From Rhizobium sp. (GTDB taxonomy: Bacteria; Pseudomonadota; Alphaproteobacteria; Rhizobiales; Rhizobiaceae), in NCBI GenBank assembly GCA_019739215.1, contig JAHHDR010000021.1:1-64000 (forward strand): DNA of 64,000 nucleotides, in the 5' to 3' direction. Under the pieces are notes generated by a model. It ran no database searches and was not told the DNA's origin. It saw nothing but the letters and a program-made list of their open reading frames with translations. Both the position numbers and the translations under genes were made by a program. Shown here one piece after another: positions 51,323 through 61,119 of the stretch (position 1 is its first letter; the number at the start of each line of letters is the position of its first letter).

Positions 51323-52438
51323 ATGGCATGTCTCGGCGTGGGTCTTATCGGCACGGGCTATATGGGCAAGTGTCACGCCCTGGCCTGGAATGCCGTTGCC
51401 CCGGTTTTCGGAGACGTCGAGCGGCCGAGGCTCGTCGGCCTCGCCGAGGTGGAGGCCGCGCTCGCCCGCCGCAGGGCCGACGAGTTCGGCTTCGAGAGCG
51501 CCACCAGCAACTGGCGCGACCTGCTCTCCGATCCTGATATCGACGTCATCTCCATCACCACGCCAAACCAGTTCCATGCCGAGATGGCGGTGGCCGCGCT
51601 CGAAGCCGGCAAGCATGTCTGGTGCGAGAAGCCGATGGCGACCACGCTCGCCGATGCCGAGCGCATGCTTGCCGCGAGCCGCGCCTCCGGCAAGGTCACG
51701 GTGATGGGCTACAACTACATCCAGAACCCGCTGATCCGCCACATGGCCGCGCTGGTCGCGCAAGGGGCGATCGGCGCCGTCACCCATGTCCGTGTCGAGA
51801 TGGACGAGGACTACATGGCCGACCCGGACGAACCCTTCTACTGGAAGAGCGAGGCGCGGTCCGGTTACGGCGCGCTGGACGATTTCGCGGTCCATCCTCT
51901 CTCGCTGCTGTCGGTCCTTGTCGGCCTGCCGGTCGAGGTCATGACGGACATGTCGAAGCCCTATGCCGACCGCCCGGCACGCGAAGGCGGCCGCCGCGCC
52001 GTCGAGAATCACGATATCGCCAGCGTGCTGCTCCGTTTCGGGGAAGGGCCGTCCGGCGTACTGATGGCCAACCGTTCCGCCTGGGGCCGCAAGGGCCGGA
52101 TCTTCGTTCAGATCTACGGCTCCGAAGGCGCTCTGCTCTATGATCAGGAGCGGATGAACGAGTTCCAGCTCTATGATCGGGCCGGCGAGCCCGCCAATCA
52201 CGGCTTCCGCACCGTACTCACGTCAGGCAGCCACCCGATATACGGGCGGTTCGTCCCCGCGCCTGGCCACGGCCTCGGTTTCAACGACCTCAAGATCATC
52301 GAATGTCGCGAACTTCTCGCCGCAGTCGCCGGCGAACCGGCACATATCGTCGACTTCGAGCGCGGATTGGCGATCGAACGTGCGGTTCATGCCATGGCGC
52401 AGTCGCATTCCGAGGGCCGGTGGATGAAGGTTTCGTGA
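51323..52438 (+). CDS. Gfo/Idh/MocA family oxidoreductase (inositol-linked dehydrogenase)
   Basis: GVGLIGTGYMGKCHALAW Rossmann motif; WCEKPMATTLADAERM; divergent from iolR. Confidence 0.9.
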   Translation: MACLGVGLIGTGYMGKCHALAWNAVAPVFGDVERPRLVGLAEVEAALARRRADEFGFESATSNWRDLLSDPDIDVISITTPNQFHAEMAVAALEAGKHVWCEKPMATTLADAERMLAASRASGKVTVMGYNYIQNPLIRHMAALVAQGAIGAVTHVRVEMDEDYMADPDEPFYWKSEARSGYGALDDFAVHPLSLLSVLVGLPVEVMTDMSKPYADRPAREGGRRAVENHDIASVLLRFGEGPSGVLMANRSAWGRKGRIFVQIYGSEGALLYDQERMNEFQLYDRAGEPANHGFRTVLTSGSHPIYGRFVPAPGHGLGFNDLKIIECRELLAAVAGEPAHIVDFERGLAIERAVHAMAQSHSEGRWMKVS

Positions 52439-52536
52439 ACCAAGTCCTTCGTCTCGCCCAAAAAAACTCGCGCAACGTCATTGAAACTGCCAAGTCCATC
52501 CGTAATATTCCCGAACGAATTTCTGGAGGTACGGGC

Positions 52537-55500
52537 ATGTTCACGCGGCTTACACCACGCCGTCTCCCATTCCTTGTTGTCGTCGCGGTCGTTTTGAGCG
52601 TCTCCGCCAGCGCGGCGGAGGCGGCCAAGCGCGTCGCCCTCCTGATCGGCAACCAGGACTACAAGGCGACGACGCCGCTGCGGAACCCGTCGAATGACGT
52701 TGAACTCATGCGCAAGACGCTGATCGACGCCGGCTTCGAGGATGTCGACGTCGCGCTCGATGTCGACCTGGTGGGCATGAAGAAGGCATTGCGGGCCTTC
52801 GAGGACAAGGCGTTCGGCGCCGAGGTCGCTGTGCTCTACTATTCCGGCCACGGTATCGAGATGGACGGCACGAACTACCTCATTCCCACCGACGCGGTGC
52901 TGAAGTCCGACCGCGATGTCGAGGACGAGGCTCTCGCCCTCGACCGCGCGGAGCGGTCACTCAATGGCGCGACCCGCCTCAAGCTCATCATCCTCGATGC
53001 CTGCCGCAACAATCCGTTCCTGGAACAGATGCAGTCCTCGTCCGGCACGCGGACCGTCATGAAGGGTCTGGCCAAGGTCGAGCCCGAAGGGGCCGATACG
53101 CTGGTCGCCTATGCCTCCCGCGCCGGCACGGTCGCGCTCGACGGCGCGGGCGTCAATTCGCCCTTCGCCGAGGCGCTCTCCAAGTATATCACCCAGCCGG
53201 GCGTCGATATCCGCATCGCGCTCGGCCAGGTGCGCGACGAGGTCGTGAAGGTTACCCAGCGCAAGCAGGAGCCTTTCGTCTATGGCTCGCTGGGCGGCGC
53301 CCAGATCTTCCTGTCGATCAAGGAACTCAACGTCACCATCAACAACAATGATGACGCGGGCGACAAGCCGGAGCCGAAAAAGGAAGAGGTCGCGCCCAAC
53401 GGCATTTCGTCGGCTGCTGCCGACTGGCAGAACATCAAGGACCTTGCCGACAAGGACCTGCTCGAGGCCTTCATCGCCAAGCACGGTTCCGACCCGGTCT
53501 ACAAGATGCTGGCGGAGAAGAAGCTCAAGCTGCTGGCGGAAGCCGAAGCCAAGGCAGATGTCAGCGCCGACCAGATCGCGTGGGAGGCGCTCAAGGGATC
53601 CACTGACGTGGCCGCAATCAAGCGCTTCATGGAGCGCTATCCGGACAGCCGGTACAAGAAGGAAGCCGAGCAGGCTATCGCCTCGCTGGCGCCGGCGCAG
53701 AACCAGACCGTGGTATCGTCGGACATGAAGGATACGCCGGCCGCGCGCGACTGCTATCTGCTGGCCGCCGAGCCGCAGTCGATCACCGGCTTCCCGGGCG
53801 TCTACCTGACAAAGATCGACGCCAAGCGCGCGCAGACGGCCTGCGCCCAGGCCGTCAACGAGAACCCTCAGGATGCGATGCTGATCAACCTGCTCGGCCG
53901 CGCCCACGAGGCCGACAGGAATTACACCGAGGCGCGCCGCAATTACACGATGGCGTCCGAGATGGGCAATCTCTACGCGCTGACCAATCTCGGCTGGTTT
54001 TCCGTCTACGGCATCGATGGGAAAGTTGATGTCGAAGGTGGCCGCAAGGCGTTCGAGAAGGGCGCGATATCCGGCAACCATGCCGCCCAGGCCTCGCTCG
54101 CCTTCCTCTATCGCGATGGCTACGGCGGCATCGAGCAGAACAATGCCGAGGCGATCAAGTGGTATGAGAAGTCGGCGGAGCAGGGCAACGCGACCGCGCT
54201 CGGCAATCTCGGCTGGTTCTACCGGGAAGGCGTCGGCATCGACAAAGACTACCAGAAGTCACTTGCCTATTACAGGCGCGGCGCCGATGCAGGGGACCTG
54301 AGCTCCATCGCCGCCATGGGCTATGCCGCCCAGAACGGTCTCGGCATGCCGCAGTCCTACGACGAGGCGCGCGGCTGGTACGAGAAGGGCGCCAACGCCG
54401 GAGATGCCTATTCGATGGCGTCGCTCGGCTTCCTCTACGATGCCGGTGCCGGCGTGAAGCAGGATTATGTCGAGGCGCGCTACTGGTACGAGAAGGCCGC
54501 CGACGCCGGCAGCGCCTATGCGATGGGCAACCTCTCGCGCCTGCATGACCAGGGCCTCGGCACGTCGGTCGATGCCAAGGAGGCGGTGCGCTGGGCCGTC
54601 GCCGCCGTCGAGCGCGGCGACACCGGCAAGCTGGAGGAACTCAAGACCTCGCCGACCAATTTCTCGGCCAATTTCCGCAAGGAGTTCCAGAAGGTCCTCA
54701 AGGAGAGGGGATATTTCCGCGGCGTTGCCAATGGCGACTTCGGACCCGACACGATCATCGCCATCGACAGCCTCGCCGCCGGCAAGGATCTCAATCCCGA
54801 AACCGCGGCCACCAACAACGGCGTGGGTCTCTCCAGCAGCGGAAACGTGACGACCAACGGCAAGATCGACAACAACAACGGCGTGTCGACTTCGATAGCC
54901 GACGCGATCACCTTCCGGCCGAACGTCAAGAGCCAGACCGCGGATGCCCGCCAGTGCTATGAACTGGCCGGCGAGCCGGGCTCCGAACCGAATTTCCCCG
55001 GGGTTCTCTTTGCCGATATCCAGGTGCGCAAGACGGTCGATGTCTGCACCCGGGCCGTCGAGCAGGACCCGCGCGATTCCATGCTCTACGACATGCTGGG
55101 CCGCGCGCATGACATGGACCGCAACTACGAGCAGGCGCGTCGCTGGTACCAGAAGTCCGTCGACCTCGGCAATTCCTACGCCTATTCGAACATGGCCTGG
55201 CTTGCGATCTACGGAAACGGCGAAACCCAGGACATGCAGAAGGGCATGCGGATGATGGAGAGGGCGGCCAATGCCGGCAACTCCTATGCCCAGGCTTCGC
55301 TCGGCTGGATCTACCGCGAGGGCTATGGCGGCATCGCCAAGAACCACAAGCTTGCCTTCGACTGGTACATGAAGGCCGCGCTTCAGGACTATGCCAATGC
55401 CCAGGCCTCCGTCGGCTATCTACTGCGCGAAGGGCTCGGCGTCGATCGCGACCATGCAAAGTCGCTCGAATTCTACCGCAAGGCGGCGCTGCAGGGCGAC

Positions 55501-56427
55501 GTCAATGCCATGGGCTCCGTCGGCTACGCGCTGCAGAACGGCCTCGGCACGGCGGTCAACTTCGAGGAAGCCCGCTACTGGTACGAGAAGGGTGTCGAAA
55601 AGAACGACGCCTATTCGCTCTCCGCCTTGGCGTGGCTCTATCGCGAGGGCAGGGGCGTCGAGCAGGACTATGGCCGCGCGCTCGATCTCTACCGCCGCGC
55701 CGCCGAGAAGAACGATGTCAACGGCATGTCCTCGCTTGGCTACATGGCGCAATATGGCCTCGGCATGCCCGTGAACAACCAGGAGGCGCTGCGCTGGTAC
55801 GAGATGGCGTCAGCCCAGAACGACGCCTATGCGTTCTCGGCCCTGGGCTACATGTACCGCGAGGGCGTCGGCGTGCAGCGCGACTATGGCAAGTCGCTCG
55901 ACTATTACCGACGTGGCGCCGATCTCGGTGACCTCAATTCCATCGGCTCGATGGGCTATGCGCTGCAGAACGGCCTCGGCACGCCGATCAATTTCGAGGA
56001 GGCGCGGCAGTGGTATGAAAAGGCTGCCGAGCGCAATGATGCCTATGGCATGGCATCGCTGGCCTGGCTCTACGAGAACGGCAAGGGTGTGCGGCAGGAT
56101 TACCAGCAGGCCAAGACGCTCTATGAGCGCGCTGCCACCGCCGGCAATGCCTATGCCATGGGCAACCTGTCCTATCTCTACGATCGCGGCATGGGCGCGC
56201 GCCAGGATCCCCGCGAGGCGGCCCGCCTTGCGATTTCCTCGATGGAGGGCGGCGAGACGCCATTCATCAACGACATGAAGAACGGCGCGCGGAACTTCAC
56301 GCCGGACTTCCGCCGCGAACTCCAGCGGTTGCTGCGCGAGCGCGGCTATTATGCCGGTCCGATCGACGGCATCTTCGGCGCCAACGTCTCGGTGGCGATC
56401 GACAAACTGACCGGCTCGCGCACTTGA
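52537..56427 (+). CDS. Caspase-domain protein with two blocks of Sel1 repeats and peptidoglycan-binding-like C-terminal segments
   Basis: Signal peptide; RVALLIGNQDYK, YYSGHGIEMDG (catalytic His), IILDACRNNPF (catalytic Cys). Many ~36-aa Sel1 units. RNFTPDFRRELQRLLRERGYYAGPIDGIFGANVSVAIDKLTG. Confidence 0.9.
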   Translation: MFTRLTPRRLPFLVVVAVVLSVSASAAEAAKRVALLIGNQDYKATTPLRNPSNDVELMRKTLIDAGFEDVDVALDVDLVGMKKALRAFEDKAFGAEVAVLYYSGHGIEMDGTNYLIPTDAVLKSDRDVEDEALALDRAERSLNGATRLKLIILDACRNNPFLEQMQSSSGTRTVMKGLAKVEPEGADTLVAYASRAGTVALDGAGVNSPFAEALSKYITQPGVDIRIALGQVRDEVVKVTQRKQEPFVYGSLGGAQIFLSIKELNVTINNNDDAGDKPEPKKEEVAPNGISSAAADWQNIKDLADKDLLEAFIAKHGSDPVYKMLAEKKLKLLAEAEAKADVSADQIAWEALKGSTDVAAIKRFMERYPDSRYKKEAEQAIASLAPAQNQTVVSSDMKDTPAARDCYLLAAEPQSITGFPGVYLTKIDAKRAQTACAQAVNENPQDAMLINLLGRAHEADRNYTEARRNYTMASEMGNLYALTNLGWFSVYGIDGKVDVEGGRKAFEKGAISGNHAAQASLAFLYRDGYGGIEQNNAEAIKWYEKSAEQGNATALGNLGWFYREGVGIDKDYQKSLAYYRRGADAGDLSSIAAMGYAAQNGLGMPQSYDEARGWYEKGANAGDAYSMASLGFLYDAGAGVKQDYVEARYWYEKAADAGSAYAMGNLSRLHDQGLGTSVDAKEAVRWAVAAVERGDTGKLEELKTSPTNFSANFRKEFQKVLKERGYFRGVANGDFGPDTIIAIDSLAAGKDLNPETAATNNGVGLSSSGNVTTNGKIDNNNGVSTSIADAITFRPNVKSQTADARQCYELAGEPGSEPNFPGVLFADIQVRKTVDVCTRAVEQDPRDSMLYDMLGRAHDMDRNYEQARRWYQKSVDLGNSYAYSNMAWLAIYGNGETQDMQKGMRMMERAANAGNSYAQASLGWIYREGYGGIAKNHKLAFDWYMKAALQDYANAQASVGYLLREGLGVDRDHAKSLEFYRKAALQGDVNAMGSVGYALQNGLGTAVNFEEARYWYEKGVEKNDAYSLSALAWLYREGRGVEQDYGRALDLYRRAAEKNDVNGMSSLGYMAQYGLGMPVNNQEALRWYEMASAQNDAYAFSALGYMYREGVGVQRDYGKSLDYYRRGADLGDLNSIGSMGYALQNGLGTPINFEEARQWYEKAAERNDAYGMASLAWLYENGKGVRQDYQQAKTLYERAATAGNAYAMGNLSYLYDRGMGARQDPREAARLAISSMEGGETPFINDMKNGARNFTPDFRRELQRLLRERGYYAGPIDGIFGANVSVAIDKLTGSRT

Positions 56428-56446
56428 CGCAGGCAGTGTTACACGC

Positions 56447-56480
56447 AAAAAAAGACGCCCGGCCGAAAGGTCGGGCGTCT
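56447..56480 (-). terminator. Rho-independent terminator for the downstream RTX gene
   Basis: 12-bp stem agacgcccggcc-gaaa-ggtcgggcgtct; on the minus strand it is followed by a T7 run. Confidence 0.8.
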
Positions 56481-56503
56481 GGCATTGAAGCCGTGGTGAT
56501 GAT

Positions 56504-57493
56504 TCAGAGGATGAAGTCGCTGCTCTGCAGCGCGTTCACGTCCTCGACCTTGATCTCGAAATCGGCCTTACCGTCACCATCGACGTCGCCCTGGAGCAGA
56601 CCGTCCTCGAAGCGAAGTTCGCCGGCTGACCCGCTGAAATCGGCGTCGTTGATGTAGGAGAAGCTGCCGGCGCCGCTCAGGTCGATCTTATCGCCCTTGC
56701 CGAAGTCCTCGATGACGTCGGCCTTGTTGCCCTTGCCCATCTCGTTGACATTGCCGAAGATGAACGTGTCGGCACCGCCGCCGCCATGGAGGTAGTCCTT
56801 GCCCTTGCCGCCGGTCAGTTCGTCCTGCCCGTTGCCTCCGGACAGATGGTCGCTGCCGTTGCCGCCATAGAGCATGTCATTGCCCTTGAAGCCGACGACG
56901 TCGTCCTTGCCGCCCATGCCCCACAGGCTGTTATTGCCCTTGGAGCCGAGGATGCCGTCGCCGTAGGAGGTCCCTTCGGCATTTTCAAAGTCGAAGATCT
57001 TTTCCTTGCGGCCTTCGCCCGTGCGGGCGAATTCGCGGCCAAGGTCGAGGTCGACGCCCCAGCCCTTCAGATACTTGTCGTCATCCTGCGCCATGTAGCT
57101 GATCGTGTCGTTGCCATTGCCGCCAACGAGCAGGTTCCAGTATCCCGCCGAAGACATGTGGTCGTTGCCGCCGCCGCCGAAATAGTCGCTGTGGCGGGTG
57201 AAGATGGTCATCGTGTCGTCGCCGGCACCGCCATAGACTTCGTCATGCCGGTTGTTCTTGGCATAGCCCTTGCCGGTATAGCTGTCGTCGCCGCCGCCGA
57301 GATCGATCCGGTTGGCGCCCTCGACATTGCTCGTGACGGTGTCGTCGTCGTCGCCGGCATCCACCCAGGTGTTGGTGAGCGTGAGGCTGATCTCGTCATC
57401 GCCACCCTTGGTGATGATGTTGTAGTAGTCCTTGTTCTGGGTCTGGTTGACGATGTCGACGCCGTTGTCGCCCTTGTAGGTGGTCTTGGCCAT
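56504..57493 (-). CDS. RTX-type calcium-binding protein
   Basis: Repeats DEVYGGAGDDTM, DMLYGGNGSDHLSGGNGQDELTGGKGKDYLHGGGGADTFIFG; C-terminal VIEDFGKGDKIDLSG. Confidence 0.88.
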   Translation of the reverse strand: MAKTTYKGDNGVDIVNQTQNKDYYNIITKGGDDEISLTLTNTWVDAGDDDDTVTSNVEGANRIDLGGGDDSYTGKGYAKNNRHDEVYGGAGDDTMTIFTRHSDYFGGGGNDHMSSAGYWNLLVGGNGNDTISYMAQDDDKYLKGWGVDLDLGREFARTGEGRKEKIFDFENAEGTSYGDGILGSKGNNSLWGMGGKDDVVGFKGNDMLYGGNGSDHLSGGNGQDELTGGKGKDYLHGGGGADTFIFGNVNEMGKGNKADVIEDFGKGDKIDLSGAGSFSYINDADFSGSAGELRFEDGLLQGDVDGDGKADFEIKVEDVNALQSSDFIL

Positions 57494-57752
57494 GGATGTC
57501 TCCTTGTAGTCCGCCCCCGTTTTCCCGAGCCGATCTGGACCAGATTAGTGGTCAAATCACGGCATGGGTCCGGGCATTGTCGATCCTCTAGCCGAGGCGC
57601 CCTGAATTGAAACTGAAGTCCTTGTTAATCCGGTGTTCAGGAAACTCGGGCGGAGCGCGCCGGCTGATCACCGGCCGAACGTCTGCCGGACGGATAGGTT
57701 CCTGCAGACCCGTCTTTGGGGGCGAGGCCGGGGCGGACGGCGAGCGCGCGTT

Positions 57753-58742
57753 CTACATCCCCCAGCGCAGGCCTGCGGTATGCACCGGCTGGTCCCAGAG
57801 GCCGAGCATCTCGTCGTCCATCATCACGACCGTGATCGAGCATCCCGCCATGTCGAGCGACGTGACATAGGAGCCGACCAGCGAGCGGGCGACCCGGACA
57901 CCCTGCTTTTCCAGCAGGTCGCGGGCGAGGCCGTACATTAGGTAGAGTTCCATCGCCGGCGTGCCGCCGAAGCCATTGACGAAGAGCAGGGCATTGCCAC
58001 TCGCCCGGTCGCCGAGATCGTGGACGATCGCCGCGCAGATTTCCTCGGCGATCGCGCAGGCACTCTTGAGCGTGTCGCGGCGGCGGCCGGGTTCGCCATG
58101 GATGCCGACGCCGAACTCCATCTCGCCGTCTGATATCTCGAAGGTCGGCTTGCCGGCTGCGGGCACGGTGCAACTCGTCAGCGCCACGCCCATCGAGCGC
58201 GCATTGGCGTTGACGCGCTTGGCCAGCGCCGTCAGCGGTTCGAGCGCCATGCCGTTTTCGGCGCCGGCGCCGGCGATCTTCTCGACAACAAGCGTGCCCG
58301 CCACGCCGCGCCGGCCGGTCGTCCAGGTCGAATCCTCGACGGCGACGTCGTCATTGGTGATGACGCTCGCCACCTGGCCGCCCGACATTTCCGCGCCCAT
58401 CTCAAAGTTCATCACGTCGCCTTCGTAGTTCTTGACGATGAACAGGCAGCCCGCGCCGGTATCGACATTGGCGGCGGCTTCCATGATCTGGTCGGGCGTC
58501 GGCGAGGTGAAGACCTGTCCGGGGCAGGCCGCATCCAGCATGCCGTGGCCGACGAAGCCGCCATGCAGCGGTTCGTGGCCCGACCCGCCGCCGGAGACCA
58601 GCGCCACCTTGCCCTGCTTGAGCGTCTTGCGCCGCAGGAACTTACCCGACGGATCGAGCGTGAGGATATCGGCATGTGCCGCAGCGAAACCCGCCAGGCT
58701 TTCCGTCAGGATGTCACCCGCAGCGTTCATAAATTTTTTCAT
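57753..58742 (-). CDS. dhaK: Dihydroxyacetone kinase subunit DhaK
   Basis: VALVSGGGSGHEPLHGGFVGHGMLDAACPGQVFTSPTPDQI; IVKNYEGDVMNFEMG; GVGIHGEPG. Confidence 0.94.
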   Translation of the reverse strand: MKKFMNAAGDILTESLAGFAAAHADILTLDPSGKFLRRKTLKQGKVALVSGGGSGHEPLHGGFVGHGMLDAACPGQVFTSPTPDQIMEAAANVDTGAGCLFIVKNYEGDVMNFEMGAEMSGGQVASVITNDDVAVEDSTWTTGRRGVAGTLVVEKIAGAGAENGMALEPLTALAKRVNANARSMGVALTSCTVPAAGKPTFEISDGEMEFGVGIHGEPGRRRDTLKSACAIAEEICAAIVHDLGDRASGNALLFVNGFGGTPAMELYLMYGLARDLLEKQGVRVARSLVGSYVTSLDMAGCSITVVMMDDEMLGLWDQPVHTAGLRWGM

Positions 58743-58766
58743 TGTCGTCCTCCTCCCACCTGGTCC

Positions 58767-59177
58767 CTATCCGACCTTGACCATGATCGCCGCCATGCGA
58801 TGTGCGAAATCGGCGATCGCCTCATCGAACTGCCGGTTCTTCTCCTCGTCGCGAAAGTCGATCACCATCATCGACATGTGGCGCAACACGGTATCGCCAT
58901 CCATCTCCTCGCGCTTTTCCGGATGGGCGGCATGATAGTCCTCGAGAAACTGCCGCTTCTCCTCCGCATTGAAGTGGCAGACCGAGAATATGACCGGCAC
59001 GTGCTTGGCCGGCAACGGCGTCGCATAGGCCGTAGACAGGATCTGGGTGACGAAGCTGCGATGCTTGCCCAGCGCATCGGCGATGCGCTGCCGCGTGCCG
59101 GACGGCCGCTTGTCGATCAGCGCTGAGAGCCGCGCCTTGTATTGCTTGACCGGATCGATGGTGGAGTCCTCGTTCAC
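58767..59177 (-). CDS. Hypothetical protein with HTH-like N-terminal segment
   Basis: GTG start overlaps the ptsI stop (GTGA). VKQYKARLSALIDKRPSGTRQRIADALGKHRSFVTQILSTAYATPLPAKHVPVIFSVCHF... Confidence 0.7.
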   Translation of the reverse strand: MNEDSTIDPVKQYKARLSALIDKRPSGTRQRIADALGKHRSFVTQILSTAYATPLPAKHVPVIFSVCHFNAEEKRQFLEDYHAAHPEKREEMDGDTVLRHMSMMVIDFRDEEKNRQFDEAIADFAHRMAAIMVKVG

Positions 59178-60793
59178 GTCTGCCGGTCCCCGAGATCGAT
59201 GCCCGCGATCGCCGCCTTGACGAGGCCGATGCGGGAAGCCGCGACCGAGAGCGACCGCAGACCGGCCTTGAGCAACGGCTTCACCAGCGTCGGGTCGCTT
59301 GCGGCGTCGCCGCACAGGCTGACCGGAACGTCGCTGCGTGCGCCATAAGCCGCCACATTCGATATCAACGACAGCACCGCGGGATCGTCGGTCCGGGCGA
59401 TGGCGGCCAGCGCGCCGCTGTCGCGCGAAGCTGCCAGGACATACTGTGTCAGGTCGTTCGACCCGATAGAGAGAAAGGACGCGGCCGAGAAGCGCTCCGG
59501 CGTGATCGCGACGGAGGGAACCTCCACCATGATGCCGAGCTTCGGCATGGCGAAGGCGGTGCCGGCCATGGCGAGCTTCGCCATTTCCTCGTCGAACAGC
59601 GCACGCGCTTGATCGATCTCCGAGGGTACGGCGACCATCGGCAGCATGATCTTGAGGTTGCCATGGACGCCGGCGCGGAGCAGCGCCCGGATCTGGACGC
59701 GGAAGATCTCCGGCATGGCGAGGCAGAGGCGGATCCCGCGCACACCGAGGAAGGGGTTGCTCTCTTCGATGGTGAAGCCCGGTACGGGTTTGTCGCCGCC
59801 TGCATCGGCGGTGCGGATGGTGACCGGCTTGCCCGCCGCCCATTCCAGCACCTTGCGATAGGCACGATACTGGGTCTCCTCGTCCGGCAGGCCGCTGTTG
59901 TAGAGAAATTCGGTGCGCATCAGGCCGACGCCGTCGACATGGCCGACGTCGATCTGGTCGGTCTCCGCGGGGTCGGCGATGTTGACATGAACCGAGATCG
60001 CCGTGCCGTCTGCGGTGCGGGCGGGCCTGGGCGCGAAGCGCGCGGCAACGGTCGCCGCCGCCTCGAAGTCGGCCCGACCGTCCTTCCAGGCCCGGACGGT
60101 CGCGTCGTCCGGCCAAACGACGAAGACACCCGCCTTCGCGTCGAGGATAGAGGGTGATCCCGCATCGACCCGTCCGCCGCCAACGCCCACGATCATCGGC
60201 ACGCCACGCTGTCGCGCCAGCATGGCGACGTGGCTGGTGGTGCTCCCTTGCCTGAGCGCGATGCCGCCGCCTGTCCAGTCGTGAACGAGGAAGGCGCTCG
60301 GGGTGATGTCGTCGGCGAGATAGATCGTACCCGGGGTGATCATGACCTCGCTGTCGCCGCGCAGCGCGCGCAGCACGCGGTCCCTGATGTCGGTCAAGTC
60401 GGCGGTGCGGGCGCGGAAATATTCTTCCTCCGACTGGGCATAGTTCTCGATCTCCTGGTCGAGCACCTGGCTCCAGGCGATGTCGGCCGCGCTGCCAGCC
60501 TCGATCAGCGCCCGCGCGGCCTCGGCAAACGTATCGTCGCCGAGCATCGCCACCTGGAATTCGAGAATGTCGGCTGCGTCACCGCTGGCCTTCTCCATCA
60601 TGCCCGCCGTCGTCTCCAGCGCGGCTTCGATCGAGGCGACAAGATGGGCATAGTCGGCATCCGGGGACTTGTGCCTGACATAGGCGCCACGTTCGCCCCG
60701 GCTCGCGCAGAAGACCGGCCCGGCTGCGAAGCCGGCGCTCGCCGAGAGGCCGGTGAAGCGGATCTCGGCCGGTGACGGTTCAGCCTGCATCAT
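59174..60793 (-). CDS. ptsI: PTS enzyme I (phosphoenolpyruvate-protein phosphotransferase)
   Basis: GGIALRQGSTTSHVAMLARQRGVPMIVGVG (phospho-His domain); GLMRTEFLY; FLSIGSNDLTQYVLAASRD; VPVSLCGDAASDP. Confidence 0.92.
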   Translation of the reverse strand: MMQAEPSPAEIRFTGLSASAGFAAGPVFCASRGERGAYVRHKSPDADYAHLVASIEAALETTAGMMEKASGDAADILEFQVAMLGDDTFAEAARALIEAGSAADIAWSQVLDQEIENYAQSEEEYFRARTADLTDIRDRVLRALRGDSEVMITPGTIYLADDITPSAFLVHDWTGGGIALRQGSTTSHVAMLARQRGVPMIVGVGGGRVDAGSPSILDAKAGVFVVWPDDATVRAWKDGRADFEAAATVAARFAPRPARTADGTAISVHVNIADPAETDQIDVGHVDGVGLMRTEFLYNSGLPDEETQYRAYRKVLEWAAGKPVTIRTADAGGDKPVPGFTIEESNPFLGVRGIRLCLAMPEIFRVQIRALLRAGVHGNLKIMLPMVAVPSEIDQARALFDEEMAKLAMAGTAFAMPKLGIMVEVPSVAITPERFSAASFLSIGSNDLTQYVLAASRDSGALAAIARTDDPAVLSLISNVAAYGARSDVPVSLCGDAASDPTLVKPLLKAGLRSLSVAASRIGLVKAAIAGIDLGDRQT

Positions 60794-61095
60794 GGCCTTC
60801 GCCTTCGTCGAAATTGCGCTCGACGAGCGCCCTGAGCGCCGCCACCGCATTTCCCGCATCCTTGCCGGTCGCGCGGATATGTAGCACCGTGCCTTCCGGC
60901 GCCTTCATTGCCATCACCTTGACGATGCTCTTGGCATCGATCCACGGACCACTCTCGGCAGGCGCGATCTGGGTCGTGGCGTCGAATGTCTTTGGCAAGC
61001 TTGGTGAACTTCACTGACGGACGGGCATGCAGTCCCACCGCATGCGTGATCTTGACGTGGGTTTCCGCGCTTGCCGTGTTCATCTCAGTCTCCAT
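60780..61095 (-). CDS. HPr family phosphocarrier (one apparent frameshift)
   Basis: KITHAVGLHARPSVKFTKLAK in one frame continues as TFDATTQIAPAESGPWIDAKSIVKVMAMKAPEGTVLHIRATGKDAGNAVAALRALVERNFDEG in another. Confidence 0.88.
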
Positions 61096-61119
61096 TTCCC
61101 CGACGTCCTATCCCGTTCC

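Noticed and set aside
59178-60116. Upstream extension of the 449-aa ORF (58767..60116) through ptsI
   Set aside because: Only the part after the GTG at 59177 looks like a real protein; the rest is ptsI read out of frame.
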